Source: Halomicrobium urmianum (lineage in GTDB: Archaea; Halobacteriota; Halobacteria; Halobacteriales; Haloarculaceae). From it: a stretch of 64,000 nt of DNA. Position 1 is the first letter of the stretch, and each line of letters starts with the position of its first letter. The notes under the pieces are model-generated. The model was not told the DNA's origin. It searched no databases and saw nothing but the letters and a program-made list of their open reading frames with translations. Location: NCBI RefSeq assembly GCF_020217425.1, contig NZ_CP084092.1:124001-188000 (forward strand), written 5' to 3'. The position numbers were made by a program, and so were the translations under genes. Of the stretch, positions 1 through 6,936 are shown one piece after another.

Positions 1-1
1 G

Positions 2-667
2 TGGATCGGCCAGTTCTTCCGCTGGCGTATCGGCGCGAAGTGGTGGGCGGTCGCGCTCGGACTGCCGCTGCTCATTCTGGTCGCGGGGAGCGTCCTGTTC
101 GTCCTCGGCGGCGGACCGATCGACCTGAGCGCGCTGCCCTTTCCGGGGATCTACCTCTTCGTGCTGGCCTGGGGGACGATCTGGGGTGGCGGCCAGGAGG
201 AGCTCGGCTGGCGGGGGTTCATGGTGCCGCTGCTTCAGGACAGACACAGCGCGCTCGTCACTAGCCTGCTGGTCGGCGTCGCGTGGGCCGGGTGGCACCT
301 GCCGCTGTTTCTCAACGCCAACACGACCCACGGCGCGTGGTCGATCACCCAGCAGGGCATCTGGATGGTGACGATCCTGACCGGGTCGGTCCTCTGGACG
401 TGGATGTACAACGTCACGGGCGGGAGCGTCCTGGCCGTGGCGGTGTTCCACGCCGGGATCAACGCGATGGGCGTCTACCACCCCGCGGACCTGGCCGCCC
501 TCGCCCCCGGCGGCGTGCCGGACCCGTGGCTCAACCTGCTGGCCGAGGTGACCGGCGCCGTCCCCCTCGTCGCGACCGCCGTCCTCGTCGTCCTGATTTA
601 CGGCGGCGACCGACTGGCGAACCGCGAGACACCCGGGCCGGAGGTCGTCGGGCTCGATTCGGACTAG
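2..667 (+). CDS. CPBP-family intramembrane metalloprotease (5' end outside window)
   Basis: The reading frame is open from the left edge, so the N terminus lies outside; 221 residues are visible. It is a multi-pass membrane protein of the CPBP/CAAX-protease-like family. The family signature EELGWRG is at visible residues 66-72 (Glu-Glu and Arg conserved), followed by a WAGWHLPLF segment carrying the second-motif His and a C-terminal FHAGINAMG segment matching the third His/Asn motif. Members act in the membrane, either as prenyl-protein proteases or in bacteriocin-type self-immunity; the substrate cannot be told here. It converges with the mrp-like gene on the minus strand. Confidence 0.85.
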   Translation, partial: WIGQFFRWRIGAKWWAVALGLPLLILVAGSVLFVLGGGPIDLSALPFPGIYLFVLAWGTIWGGGQEELGWRGFMVPLLQDRHSALVTSLLVGVAWAGWHLPLFLNANTTHGAWSITQQGIWMVTILTGSVLWTWMYNVTGGSVLAVAVFHAGINAMGVYHPADLAALAPGGVPDPWLNLLAEVTGAVPLVATAVLVVLIYGGDRLANRETPGPEVVGLDSD

Positions 668-725
668 TCCGTCGACCGCGTCGACGCACCGCACCGACCC
701 GGACTGACGACGCCCGGCTCCGTCG

Positions 726-1973
726 TCACGGCCGCTCGGCCACGAGCGCCCACTCGTTCGGCCCCCGCCTGTCCACCGCGAACGCCGCGAGGGCCTCTGA
801 CGGCGGACCGTCCTCGTCGAGCAGGTCCACGAGGAACTCGCCGGCGGGCGTCGGGTCCCGGTCGCTGACGACGTGCAGCCGCTCCCCGGAGTCGAGCGCC
901 GTGAACGCCTCCCGGACGCGGTCGAGGCGCTGCTGTGGCCCCAGACCGCGCAGGTCGACGGCGTCGTCGGGGATCTCGACGCGGTCGACGTCGTCGAGGC
1001 GGTCCCGGACGTCCGTCGCGAGGCCCGCTATCGATGCTGGCGCCGCTCCCGGTTTCGGGTCGTCCTGCATCTCGTCGTCGAACGGGAGGCGGGCGAGCAC
1101 CGGGACGTCGAGGCCCTCGCCGGGGTCCTTGCCGGGGAAGAGGTCGTGCTCGCGGCCGCACTCGCAGGTGAACCGCTCCATGTTGACGACGGCTCCGAGG
1201 ACGGGTACGCCGTTCTCCTCGAAGAGTTCGACGCTGCGCCGGGTGTCCTCGAGGCTGGTGTGGAACGGAGTCGTGACGAGGACGACGCCGTCGACGGGTA
1301 CCTCCTGTAGCGTCGTCAGCGCGACGTCGCCGGTCCCGGGCGGGAGGTCGATCACCATGGTGTCCGGGTCGTCCCAGGCGGTCGTCTCGAACAGTTCGGT
1401 CAGGGCGTCGTGGGCCATTGCGCCGCGCCAGGCCAGCGGCCCGCCCTCGGTCAGGAGGTCGGCGCTCATCACCTCCATCGGGCCGACCGAGACGGGGATC
1501 GGCCGGTCGTCCTCGTCGGCGCGGATCACGCCCTCGACGCCGAGCAGGGACGGCACGTTCGGCCCGTAGATGTCCGCGTCGAACAGCGCTGTCTCCTCCG
1601 CTCCTGCGAGCGCGCAGGCCAGGTGCGTCGCGACGGTCGTCTTGCCGACGCCGCCCTTCGTGCTCGCCACGGCGACGATCCTGTCGACGTCCTCGATGGA
1701 TGCGGGGTCCTCGGTCGTCGTCGCCGCGGGTTCGACGTGGGCCCCTTCGACGCCGTCGACGTCGCGGGCCGCCCGCGCGATGGCACCGGTCACGCTCTGG
1801 ATCGCCTCCTCGTCGAACCCGTCGAGGGCGGCCTCGACGGTCACCGAGCCGTCCTCGACCGCGATGTCCTCGACGAGGCCGGCCTCGAAGACGTTCATGC
1901 CGGCCTGCGGGTCCTCGACGCGCCGCAGGGCGGCCTCGACTCGTTCCTGGAGTTCGGTGTCGGGTTGACTCAT
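726..1973 (-). CDS. Mrp/NBP35-type Fe-S carrier ATPase fused to DUF2249
   Basis: P-loop ATPase of the ApbC/Mrp/NBP35 family, which assembles and hands over Fe-S clusters. Order in 415 aa: an N-terminal MIP18/DUF59-like domain (about 8-80), a deviant Walker A KGGVGKTT at 106-113, the DLPPGTGD switch, then a CEC-type cysteine pair in the segment where the family carries its bridging-cluster motif (usually CxxC). The last ~70 residues (LRGLGPQQR, SDRDPTPAGEF, near-terminal W) match the DUF2249 pattern, so this is a fusion longer than a plain Mrp. It starts 3 nt after the HEAT-repeat gene and is the last gene of the nitrate reductase operon, suggesting a role in maturing NarG/NarH or the Rieske centre (inference). 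Confidence 0.88.
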   Translation of the reverse strand: MSQPDTELQERVEAALRRVEDPQAGMNVFEAGLVEDIAVEDGSVTVEAALDGFDEEAIQSVTGAIARAARDVDGVEGAHVEPAATTTEDPASIEDVDRIVAVASTKGGVGKTTVATHLACALAGAEETALFDADIYGPNVPSLLGVEGVIRADEDDRPIPVSVGPMEVMSADLLTEGGPLAWRGAMAHDALTELFETTAWDDPDTMVIDLPPGTGDVALTTLQEVPVDGVVLVTTPFHTSLEDTRRSVELFEENGVPVLGAVVNMERFTCECGREHDLFPGKDPGEGLDVPVLARLPFDDEMQDDPKPGAAPASIAGLATDVRDRLDDVDRVEIPDDAVDLRGLGPQQRLDRVREAFTALDSGERLHVVSDRDPTPAGEFLVDLLDEDGPPSEALAAFAVDRRGPNEWALVAERP

Positions 1974-1976
1974 GAA

Positions 1977-3092
1977 TCAGAGGTCTGGCTTCCGATTGAG
2001 CAGGTCCTCGCCGGGGAGCAGCGTATCCCCCTCGGCCAGCGCGCCGCGGAAGTTCCGCCGGAAGCGGGCGGGGTCCTCCTGGAGCGCGTTGGCGGCCGTG
2101 GCGCGCACCACGTCGCTGTCGTCCGTCGCTGCGGTCCGTTTCAGCGCCTCGCGGCACCGGTCGGCGTCGACGCCCGCGAGCATGTGCGCGGCCCACTCGC
2201 GGACGCGCTCGCTGTCGTCGTCCAGCGCCGCCAGCAGGTCGTCGCCGGCGTCCTCGCCGCGGAGCTTGAACAGCGAGATGAGCGCGTTGCGCCTGACGGC
2301 GTGGTGGCCGTCGTCGAGCGCCGCAGCCAGTCGGTCCTCGTGGGCCGCCCGGTCCAGTCGGTCGATCGTGACGACCGCCTCAGCCCGCACCCACGGGTCG
2401 TCGTCGTTTGTCACGGCCAGCGCACCGCGCTCGGCGATCTCTCCGCCGATCTTGCCCAGCGCCTCCACGGCGAACTGCCGGACGTCGTCGTCCTCGTCGG
2501 TCTGGGCGACGCCGGCCAGCGTCTCCGCGACGCGGTCGTCCGGGTCGCGGGCGTCGGCCAGCGCCAGCGCCGCGCGCCGGCGCTCGATCTTCGACCCCGA
2601 GCGCAGCCGGTCGAGGAGCGCCTCGACCGACTCGTCGGCCACCGGATCAGTGTCGCTCGCGGTCAGTTCCTCCGGCGTTGCCTCGCCGATGGTGACGTCC
2701 TCGCGGCTCACCTCGATGTCCTCGAGGCCCGCCGGATCCACGCCGAACCCGGGACTCCGCTCCGGTGCCAGCTGCGGGTCCGGCGGTCCCTCAGCCTCCT
2801 CGTGGTCGGCCGCGTCGCCCGGGCCACAGCTGTGTCCGTGGTCGTGCCCGTGTCCGTGACTGTGATCGTCGCTGTCACCGGTTCCACACGCGCAGTCGCT
2901 GCCGCAGCCACAGGCGTGATCGTCGTCGTTGTCGGTGTGACCGTGACTGTCGCCGTCGCGCTTGCGTTCTCCGCTCGCGGCCCGTTCGTGGTCCTCGCTT
3001 CCGTTCCGTCCGGGGTCGGTACCGCAGGCGCAGTCGCCGCCGCAGCCGCAGGCGTGACCGTCGTCGTGGCCGTGTCCGGAGCCGTCACTCAC
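1977..3092 (-). CDS. HEAT-repeat protein with His/Cys-rich metal-binding-like N terminus
   Basis: 371 aa, GTG start overlapping the upstream stop (GTGA). The first ~100 residues are extremely His/Asp/Cys rich and contain two near-identical CGCG-x-DCACGT motifs separated by acidic linker, plus a run of alternating His-Gly/His-Asp, features expected of a metal-binding tail. From about residue 145 onward there are helical repeats of HEAT/PBS-lyase type, each with a pattern like VRxxAxxALGxI. Nothing suggests membrane insertion. Its place between an unknown membrane protein and the Mrp-like ATPase in the nar operon suggests a metal-handling or assembly scaffold for the molybdenum/Fe-S enzyme. The function is not established. 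Confidence 0.8.
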   Translation of the reverse strand: MSDGSGHGHDDGHACGCGGDCACGTDPGRNGSEDHERAASGERKRDGDSHGHTDNDDDHACGCGSDCACGTGDSDDHSHGHGHDHGHSCGPGDAADHEEAEGPPDPQLAPERSPGFGVDPAGLEDIEVSREDVTIGEATPEELTASDTDPVADESVEALLDRLRSGSKIERRRAALALADARDPDDRVAETLAGVAQTDEDDDVRQFAVEALGKIGGEIAERGALAVTNDDDPWVRAEAVVTIDRLDRAAHEDRLAAALDDGHHAVRRNALISLFKLRGEDAGDDLLAALDDDSERVREWAAHMLAGVDADRCREALKRTAATDDSDVVRATAANALQEDPARFRRNFRGALAEGDTLLPGEDLLNRKPDL

Positions 3093-4000
3093 CTCGCCTC
3101 ACCTCCGCTCACCGCGTGGTCCTCGAGGCGCTCTCCAGCGACGACCAGCAGATGCAGGCCCAGCACGACGGCCAGCGCCCGCGGGACCGTCGCCGGGATG
3201 CCGGCACCGAGCAACAGCAGTCCTGCGGCGACCCCCGTGACGCGTCGACGGCGTGCGCTCTCGGCGACGACGGCGACCCCGCCGCCGACGCCCAGCGCCG
3301 CGAGGGCGATTCCGGGGTCGACGGCGGCCCCGACGGCGAGGAACGCCGCGCCCGCGACGAACGGCGCGGCGAGCGCCCCGGCGGCGACGAAAGCAGCGGC
3401 CCCGACGCCGGCCCCCAGCGCCAGGGGGGACGGCCGGACCGCCAGCGGAGCGACGGCGAGCGCGCCGAACGCGGCCGCGGTCCCGAGCCACCGGACGCCC
3501 GGACCGAACGGTCCGGCGGTCGCGCCGAGCGAGAGCGCCACGGCGGCGACCGCGAGCGCGGCGACCGGTGCCCGACGGCGTGGCCTGTCCAGTAGCGCGG
3601 GCGCGGCGACTAGCGCGGTCGCCCCGGGGAGGACGCCGGCGGCCGCCGCGGCGGCGCCGCCCGGGCCGAACCCCGCGAAGACGGCGAACACCCCGGCGGC
3701 GATCAGCCCGACGAGCGCCCGATCGTCGTCGGCCACGACGCCGACGGCGACCGCGGCGGCGGCGGGCACGAGCACAGCGGCCGGGCTGGCGAGGTCGTGG
3801 ACGGGCTGGACTCCGACCGGCGCCCGGCCGAGCGGGGCGTTGCGAGCGACGCGGACGGCGGCCAGCAGGCAGACGGCGGCCGCAGCGGCGATTCCGCTGG
3901 CACCCCGAACGTCGCCGGGGCCGGCCGTACGGAGCCGGCTCGCGACTCTACGGGTCCCGGTCGTTCGGTGGCCGGACGCGGATTTCCGCGCCACGGTCAT
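3089..4000 (-). CDS. Ala-rich multi-pass membrane protein of unknown function in nar operon
   Basis: 303 aa, unusually rich in Ala/Gly/Val with roughly eight or nine hydrophobic stretches. I do not recognise a family. The ATG start overlaps the narJ stop (ATGA) and its stop overlaps the start of the HEAT-repeat gene (GTGA), so it is clearly co-translated with the nar genes. The first ~50 residues are Arg-rich and polar, probably cytoplasmic. The conserved position between narJ and accessory genes hints at a role in assembly or transport, but nothing in the sequence gives a reaction. Confidence 0.7.
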   Translation of the reverse strand: MTVARKSASGHRTTGTRRVASRLRTAGPGDVRGASGIAAAAAVCLLAAVRVARNAPLGRAPVGVQPVHDLASPAAVLVPAAAAVAVGVVADDDRALVGLIAAGVFAVFAGFGPGGAAAAAAGVLPGATALVAAPALLDRPRRRAPVAALAVAAVALSLGATAGPFGPGVRWLGTAAAFGALAVAPLAVRPSPLALGAGVGAAAFVAAGALAAPFVAGAAFLAVGAAVDPGIALAALGVGGGVAVVAESARRRRVTGVAAGLLLLGAGIPATVPRALAVVLGLHLLVVAGERLEDHAVSGGEAR

Positions 4001-4770
4001 CCCCCCTCCAGCCGGTCCACCAGTTCGGCCCTGTCCGCGGCGGTGAACGCGTCCAGCAGGGCGGCGAACTCGCCGTACGCGCCCGTTCCGGGCTCCTCGC
4101 CCACTTTTTCGACGACGCCCTCCGCGACGTGGCGGAGGTGGCGGTCGAGGAAGTCCAGTCGCGCAGCGTCGGCGCCTCCGTCGGCACTCCGTTCCGACGA
4201 GGACTGGCTCGCTTCGCTCGCCTCACTGCCCTCGGCGACGGCCGCCCTGCGGGCGAGGTAGCCGGCGAACTCGAGTTCGAGCCGGAGGTGGTCGTGGTGC
4301 TCGCGCTCGTCGGTGTCGACGGTCAGGTCGTAGTAGTCGTACGCCCGCGCCAGGTCGAGGTTGACGTCGTTCCAGGAGACGTCGGGCCGGTAGCCGGACT
4401 CGTACAGCGGCACCGGCGGCCCGGTGGCGTTCAGGCTCCCGTCCGTGCGGTCCTCGTACTCGGCGTGCCCGACGACGAAGAGGTCGTTGTACCGGGCGCA
4501 GAGCGTCTCGTAGTCGTCGTCCGTCGTCGGCATCGGGGCGTCCACGTCGAGGGGCGTCCGATCGAACAACGCCTCGAACTGGGCGGCCACGTCGCCCGCT
4601 CGGAGCGCCCCGTGGAACTGCTCGTCTGGGTGGGCGAAGGCGCTCGCCAGGAGCGCGTACGCCGCCCCGCGGGCGCCGGCGTCGGGATCGATGGCGTCGA
4701 CTGGCTCCTCGGTGCGTCTGTCGGCCGCGTCTCGGTCGGAGTGAGTCTCGGTGTCTCGCTCTGTCGTCAT
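3997..4770 (-). CDS. narJ: NarJ/TorD-family molybdoenzyme chaperone
   Basis: 257 aa, TorD/DmsD/NarJ chaperone superfamily: a GAAYALLASAF helix near residue 35, a segment LCARYNDLFVVGH, then PLYESGYRP, which resembles the family's E-x-x-Y/P-x-Y loop. Such proteins bind the Tat signal of the catalytic subunit and hold it until cofactor insertion. The ATG at 4770 is 2 nt after the stop of the heme-subunit gene, supporting this start over a longer reading. A Ser/Glu-rich stretch (EGSEASEASQSSSERSADGG region, coded by about 4175-4235) interrupts the helical core. Its DNA contains GGC-TCGCTTCGCTC-GCC-type inverted arms like those of the small hairpin insertions elsewhere in the operon. Confidence 0.87.
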   Translation of the reverse strand: MTTERDTETHSDRDAADRRTEEPVDAIDPDAGARGAAYALLASAFAHPDEQFHGALRAGDVAAQFEALFDRTPLDVDAPMPTTDDDYETLCARYNDLFVVGHAEYEDRTDGSLNATGPPVPLYESGYRPDVSWNDVNLDLARAYDYYDLTVDTDEREHHDHLRLELEFAGYLARRAAVAEGSEASEASQSSSERSADGGADAARLDFLDRHLRHVAEGVVEKVGEEPGTGAYGEFAALLDAFTAADRAELVDRLEGG

Positions 4771-4772
4771 TC

Positions 4773-5612
4773 TCAGGTCCTCCTGATGCCGATGACCGTG
4801 GCGACGATCACGACGACGAGGGCCAGTCCCGCGACGGCCCAGAGTATCGCCTCGTAGGGCGGCCCCTGCGGGCCGGGCCCGAACGGGAAGTACTGCCACT
4901 CGCTGACGGCCTTCTGGCCGGCCCGCTCGGCGTTGCTTCCGTTCCAGACCGCGAAGGCGACCTGGACGTCCTCGTTCGCCGTGAAGTCGGTGCGATTTGC
5001 GGTCTGGATGCTCTCGTTCCGAACGAACGTGACGTACCAGTGACCGTCCCGATAGGTCGCGCTCGTCGAGACCTGCTGGTTCACCATGGTCGACGTCCCG
5101 GGGCCGCCGGCGATCAGTTCCTGGCCGGCGGTCGGCCCGCTCCAGTACCAGACGTTGACGGGCGTCTGGGCGCTGCCCATGGCGATCCCCGGGTTCGCGC
5201 TGGCGTTGGTCGGCAGCTGGATCGCCGCGGCGTCCCCGAACGAGTTCACGTGCGGCGTCGCGGACTGGTTGCCCGTGAAATTGGTGTCACGCGTCGGGTC
5301 CGCCCAGCGCAGCCGCACCGCCAGCCGTCCGTCCGTCCGGGCGGCCCTGACCGACACGGCTTCGATCGACGTGTCGTTGGCGTTCGGAGCGCTGCTGGGC
5401 GCGCTGGCCAGCGCGATCTCCTTCGCCGGCGTCTGTCCCCAGGCGTCCGCCGTCGGGTTCGACAGCGAGTCGCCCGCCTCGGGGAGGTCGGTCACGGGCA
5501 CCTCGTTGGCTGGCCGCGCGCCCACCAGCGCCGGGGCGACGGCGGCCGCCGTCAGTAGCACCAGCGCGGCCAGCGCGGTCGCCACGGACCGGCGGTCACG
5601 TCCCGCAGTCAC
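4773..5612 (-). CDS. Heme b-binding subunit, ethylbenzene dehydrogenase-related (type II DMSO reductase gamma-like)
   Basis: 279 aa with an N-terminal signal/anchor (residues ~10-30), a beta-rich extracytoplasmic domain and a C-terminal TM helix (~253-275). Segments such as LAVRLRWADPTRD, GDAAAIQLPT, VNVWYWSG and FAVWNGSNAER match the heme-binding gamma subunit of ethylbenzene dehydrogenase and other type II DMSO-reductase-family enzymes. That subunit binds one heme b and passes electrons between the outer-face NarGH and membrane carriers. GTG start at 5612 overlaps the preceding ORF stop (GTGA). It follows narH in the operon, separated by the repeat-derived ORF, and precedes narJ by 2 nt. 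Confidence 0.85.
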   Translation of the reverse strand: MTAGRDRRSVATALAALVLLTAAAVAPALVGARPANEVPVTDLPEAGDSLSNPTADAWGQTPAKEIALASAPSSAPNANDTSIEAVSVRAARTDGRLAVRLRWADPTRDTNFTGNQSATPHVNSFGDAAAIQLPTNASANPGIAMGSAQTPVNVWYWSGPTAGQELIAGGPGTSTMVNQQVSTSATYRDGHWYVTFVRNESIQTANRTDFTANEDVQVAFAVWNGSNAERAGQKAVSEWQYFPFGPGPQGPPYEAILWAVAGLALVVVIVATVIGIRRT

Positions 5613-5860
5613 CCCACGAACACCTCCTTCGGGGTGGGCCGGCGCGGGCCGGAGTAGTGCTCAGTCATCGTCAAACACCGGGAGAGCGGAGCTCTCCCGA
5701 GCTCGACTTCGGTCGCTATCGCTCCCATCAGTCGAACGCCGGTAGACTCGCTTCGCTCTGACGAGCTCGAGGATGGTCCGCTGCGCTCACTCATCCTCGA
5801 ACGCCGAAAGGCTCGCTGCGCTCGCCTTTCGTGCCCGAATTCGCTCCTGACGTCGCTCAT
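5609..5860 (-). CDS. Repeat-derived 83-codon ORF bridging narH and heme subunit gene
   Basis: An ATG overlapping the narH stop (ATGA) opens an 83-codon frame that ends by overlapping the next gene's GTG (GTGA), so translation could be coupled straight through. The product is Ser/Arg/Glu rich and low complexity (SERSGPSSSSSERSES type). Most of its DNA consists of short inverted-repeat units rather than conserved coding sequence (see the repeat feature at 5732-5869). The last ~19 codons, beginning at an internal ATG (MTEHYSGPRRPTPKEVFVG), lie outside the repeats and may be the true ancestral small ORF. Whether any protein accumulates is unknown. Confidence 0.4.
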   Translation of the reverse strand: MSDVRSEFGHERRAQRAFRRSRMSERSGPSSSSSERSESTGVRLMGAIATEVELGRAPLSRCLTMTEHYSGPRRPTPKEVFVG

Positions 5861-5869
5861 TCGAACGCC
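5732..5869. repeat. Two ~55-bp hairpin units flanked by 9-bp direct repeats at narH 3' end
   Basis: TCGAACGCC occurs three times (5732-5740, 5797-5805, 5861-5869); the last copy is the genuine narH C-terminal coding sequence. Between them are two units of 56 and 55 bp. The second holds GAAAGGC-N11-GCCTTTC and CGAAT-N18-ATTCG arms; the first holds GAGGAT-N18-ATCCTC arms. Loops contain GCTGCGCTC. A third palindrome, GGGAGAGC-GGA-GCTCTCCC-like, follows around 5679-5698. The layout (about 55 bp, two stems, short direct repeats) parallels the insertion inside the transposase at 53819-53872. Confidence 0.7.
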
Positions 5870-6936
5870 TCCAGCCGGTACTGCCTGGCCAGGTCCTGCG
5901 TCGTGAGCAGGTCCATCAGCTCGCTGTCCTCGCCGCGGCGGACGCGGTCGCGGTGGCGCTCGATGGTGTCGAGGGCGTCGTGGACGTCCTCGCCGAACAG
6001 CTCCTCGAGGTAGGGGCGGGGGATCCGGTCGACGTCGACCGTCTCGCCGTCCTCGGTGTGCTGGGGCGGGGCAAAGGGCGGGACGTAGTAGACGTTGGGC
6101 TGGGTGTGGAACTCCGGGTGGAGCCGCAGCGCCACCCCGTACTCCTCGACGAGCTTGTAGATGGGGCCGTCCTCGTCGTCGAGGAAGCCCACGAGGCGCA
6201 ACTGGGGCGGACACTCCGAGGCGCAGGCGGGCGGGCGGACCTCGTCGTCCGGGCCCTCGGCCTCCTTGCGCGGGTAGCAGAAGATGCACTTCTCCGACTT
6301 CTTCTTGAGGACGTTGAAGTGGACCTTGTTGTAGGGACACCCCTCTACGCAGTAGCGGTAGCCGCGACACCGCTCCTGATCCACGAGGACGATGCCGTCC
6401 TCCTCGCGCTTGTAGAGCGCCTTCCGCGGACAGGCCTCCGCACAGGAGGGATGGGTGCAGTGGTTGCAGATCCGGGGCAGGTAGAAGTAGTAGCTGTTGG
6501 GATACTCCCCGGCACCCTGGTCCTCGTCCCAGTTGGGACCCCACTCCGGCGGTTCGCCCTGCGGCCGGAGCGACTCGTCGCTGCCGTCGTAGAAGATCTC
6601 CCCGTGGTTGAACTCCCACGGCCGCCCCCAGTCTTCCTCGCTCGGGAGTTCGCCGACTTCGCGCTCGCCGTGCACGTCCTCCTGACCGGCCTGCTCGGCG
6701 GACGCGAAGCCGCCGCCCTTCTCCTCCCAGTCGCGGGGGTAGCCGCGGCCGGGCTTGGTCTCGACGTTGTTCCAGTACATGTACTCCCGGCCGCCGCCCT
6801 CCGTCCAGAGCTTCTTGCAGGCGACTGTGCACGTCTGGCAGCCGATGCACTTGTTGAGGTCCATCACCATCGCGACCTGGTGCTCGATCCCGTCGGCGAG
6901 CTCGACGGTCGCACCGTCCTCGCCCTGGAGGCTCAC
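5857..6936 (-). CDS. narH: Respiratory nitrate reductase beta subunit (Fe-S protein)
   Basis: 359 aa ferredoxin-type electron-transfer subunit. Cysteine groups in order: CIGCQTCTVAC near residue 30, CNHCTHPSCAEACP mid-protein, CRGYRYCVEGCP with the third-position Cys replaced by an aromatic (as in known NarH, where this centre is a 3Fe-4S cluster), then CIFC and CASECP. Shorter than bacterial NarH (~510) but typical of archaeal NarH. GTG start at 6936 overlaps the narG stop. It has no signal of its own; it would be exported with NarG by the Tat pathway and relay electrons to the FS0 cluster and Mo centre. Confidence 0.95.
   Translation of the reverse strand: MSLQGEDGATVELADGIEHQVAMVMDLNKCIGCQTCTVACKKLWTEGGGREYMYWNNVETKPGRGYPRDWEEKGGGFASAEQAGQEDVHGEREVGELPSEEDWGRPWEFNHGEIFYDGSDESLRPQGEPPEWGPNWDEDQGAGEYPNSYYFYLPRICNHCTHPSCAEACPRKALYKREEDGIVLVDQERCRGYRYCVEGCPYNKVHFNVLKKKSEKCIFCYPRKEAEGPDDEVRPPACASECPPQLRLVGFLDDEDGPIYKLVEEYGVALRLHPEFHTQPNVYYVPPFAPPQHTEDGETVDVDRIPRPYLEELFGEDVHDALDTIERHRDRVRRGEDSELMDLLTTQDLARQYRLEAFE

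Noticed and set aside
1410-4046. Very long plus-strand open frame opposite mrp/HEAT genes
   Set aside because: Antisense to well-supported genes; the product is Arg/Ala/Pro low complexity, caused by G+C-rich codon use in the minus-strand genes.
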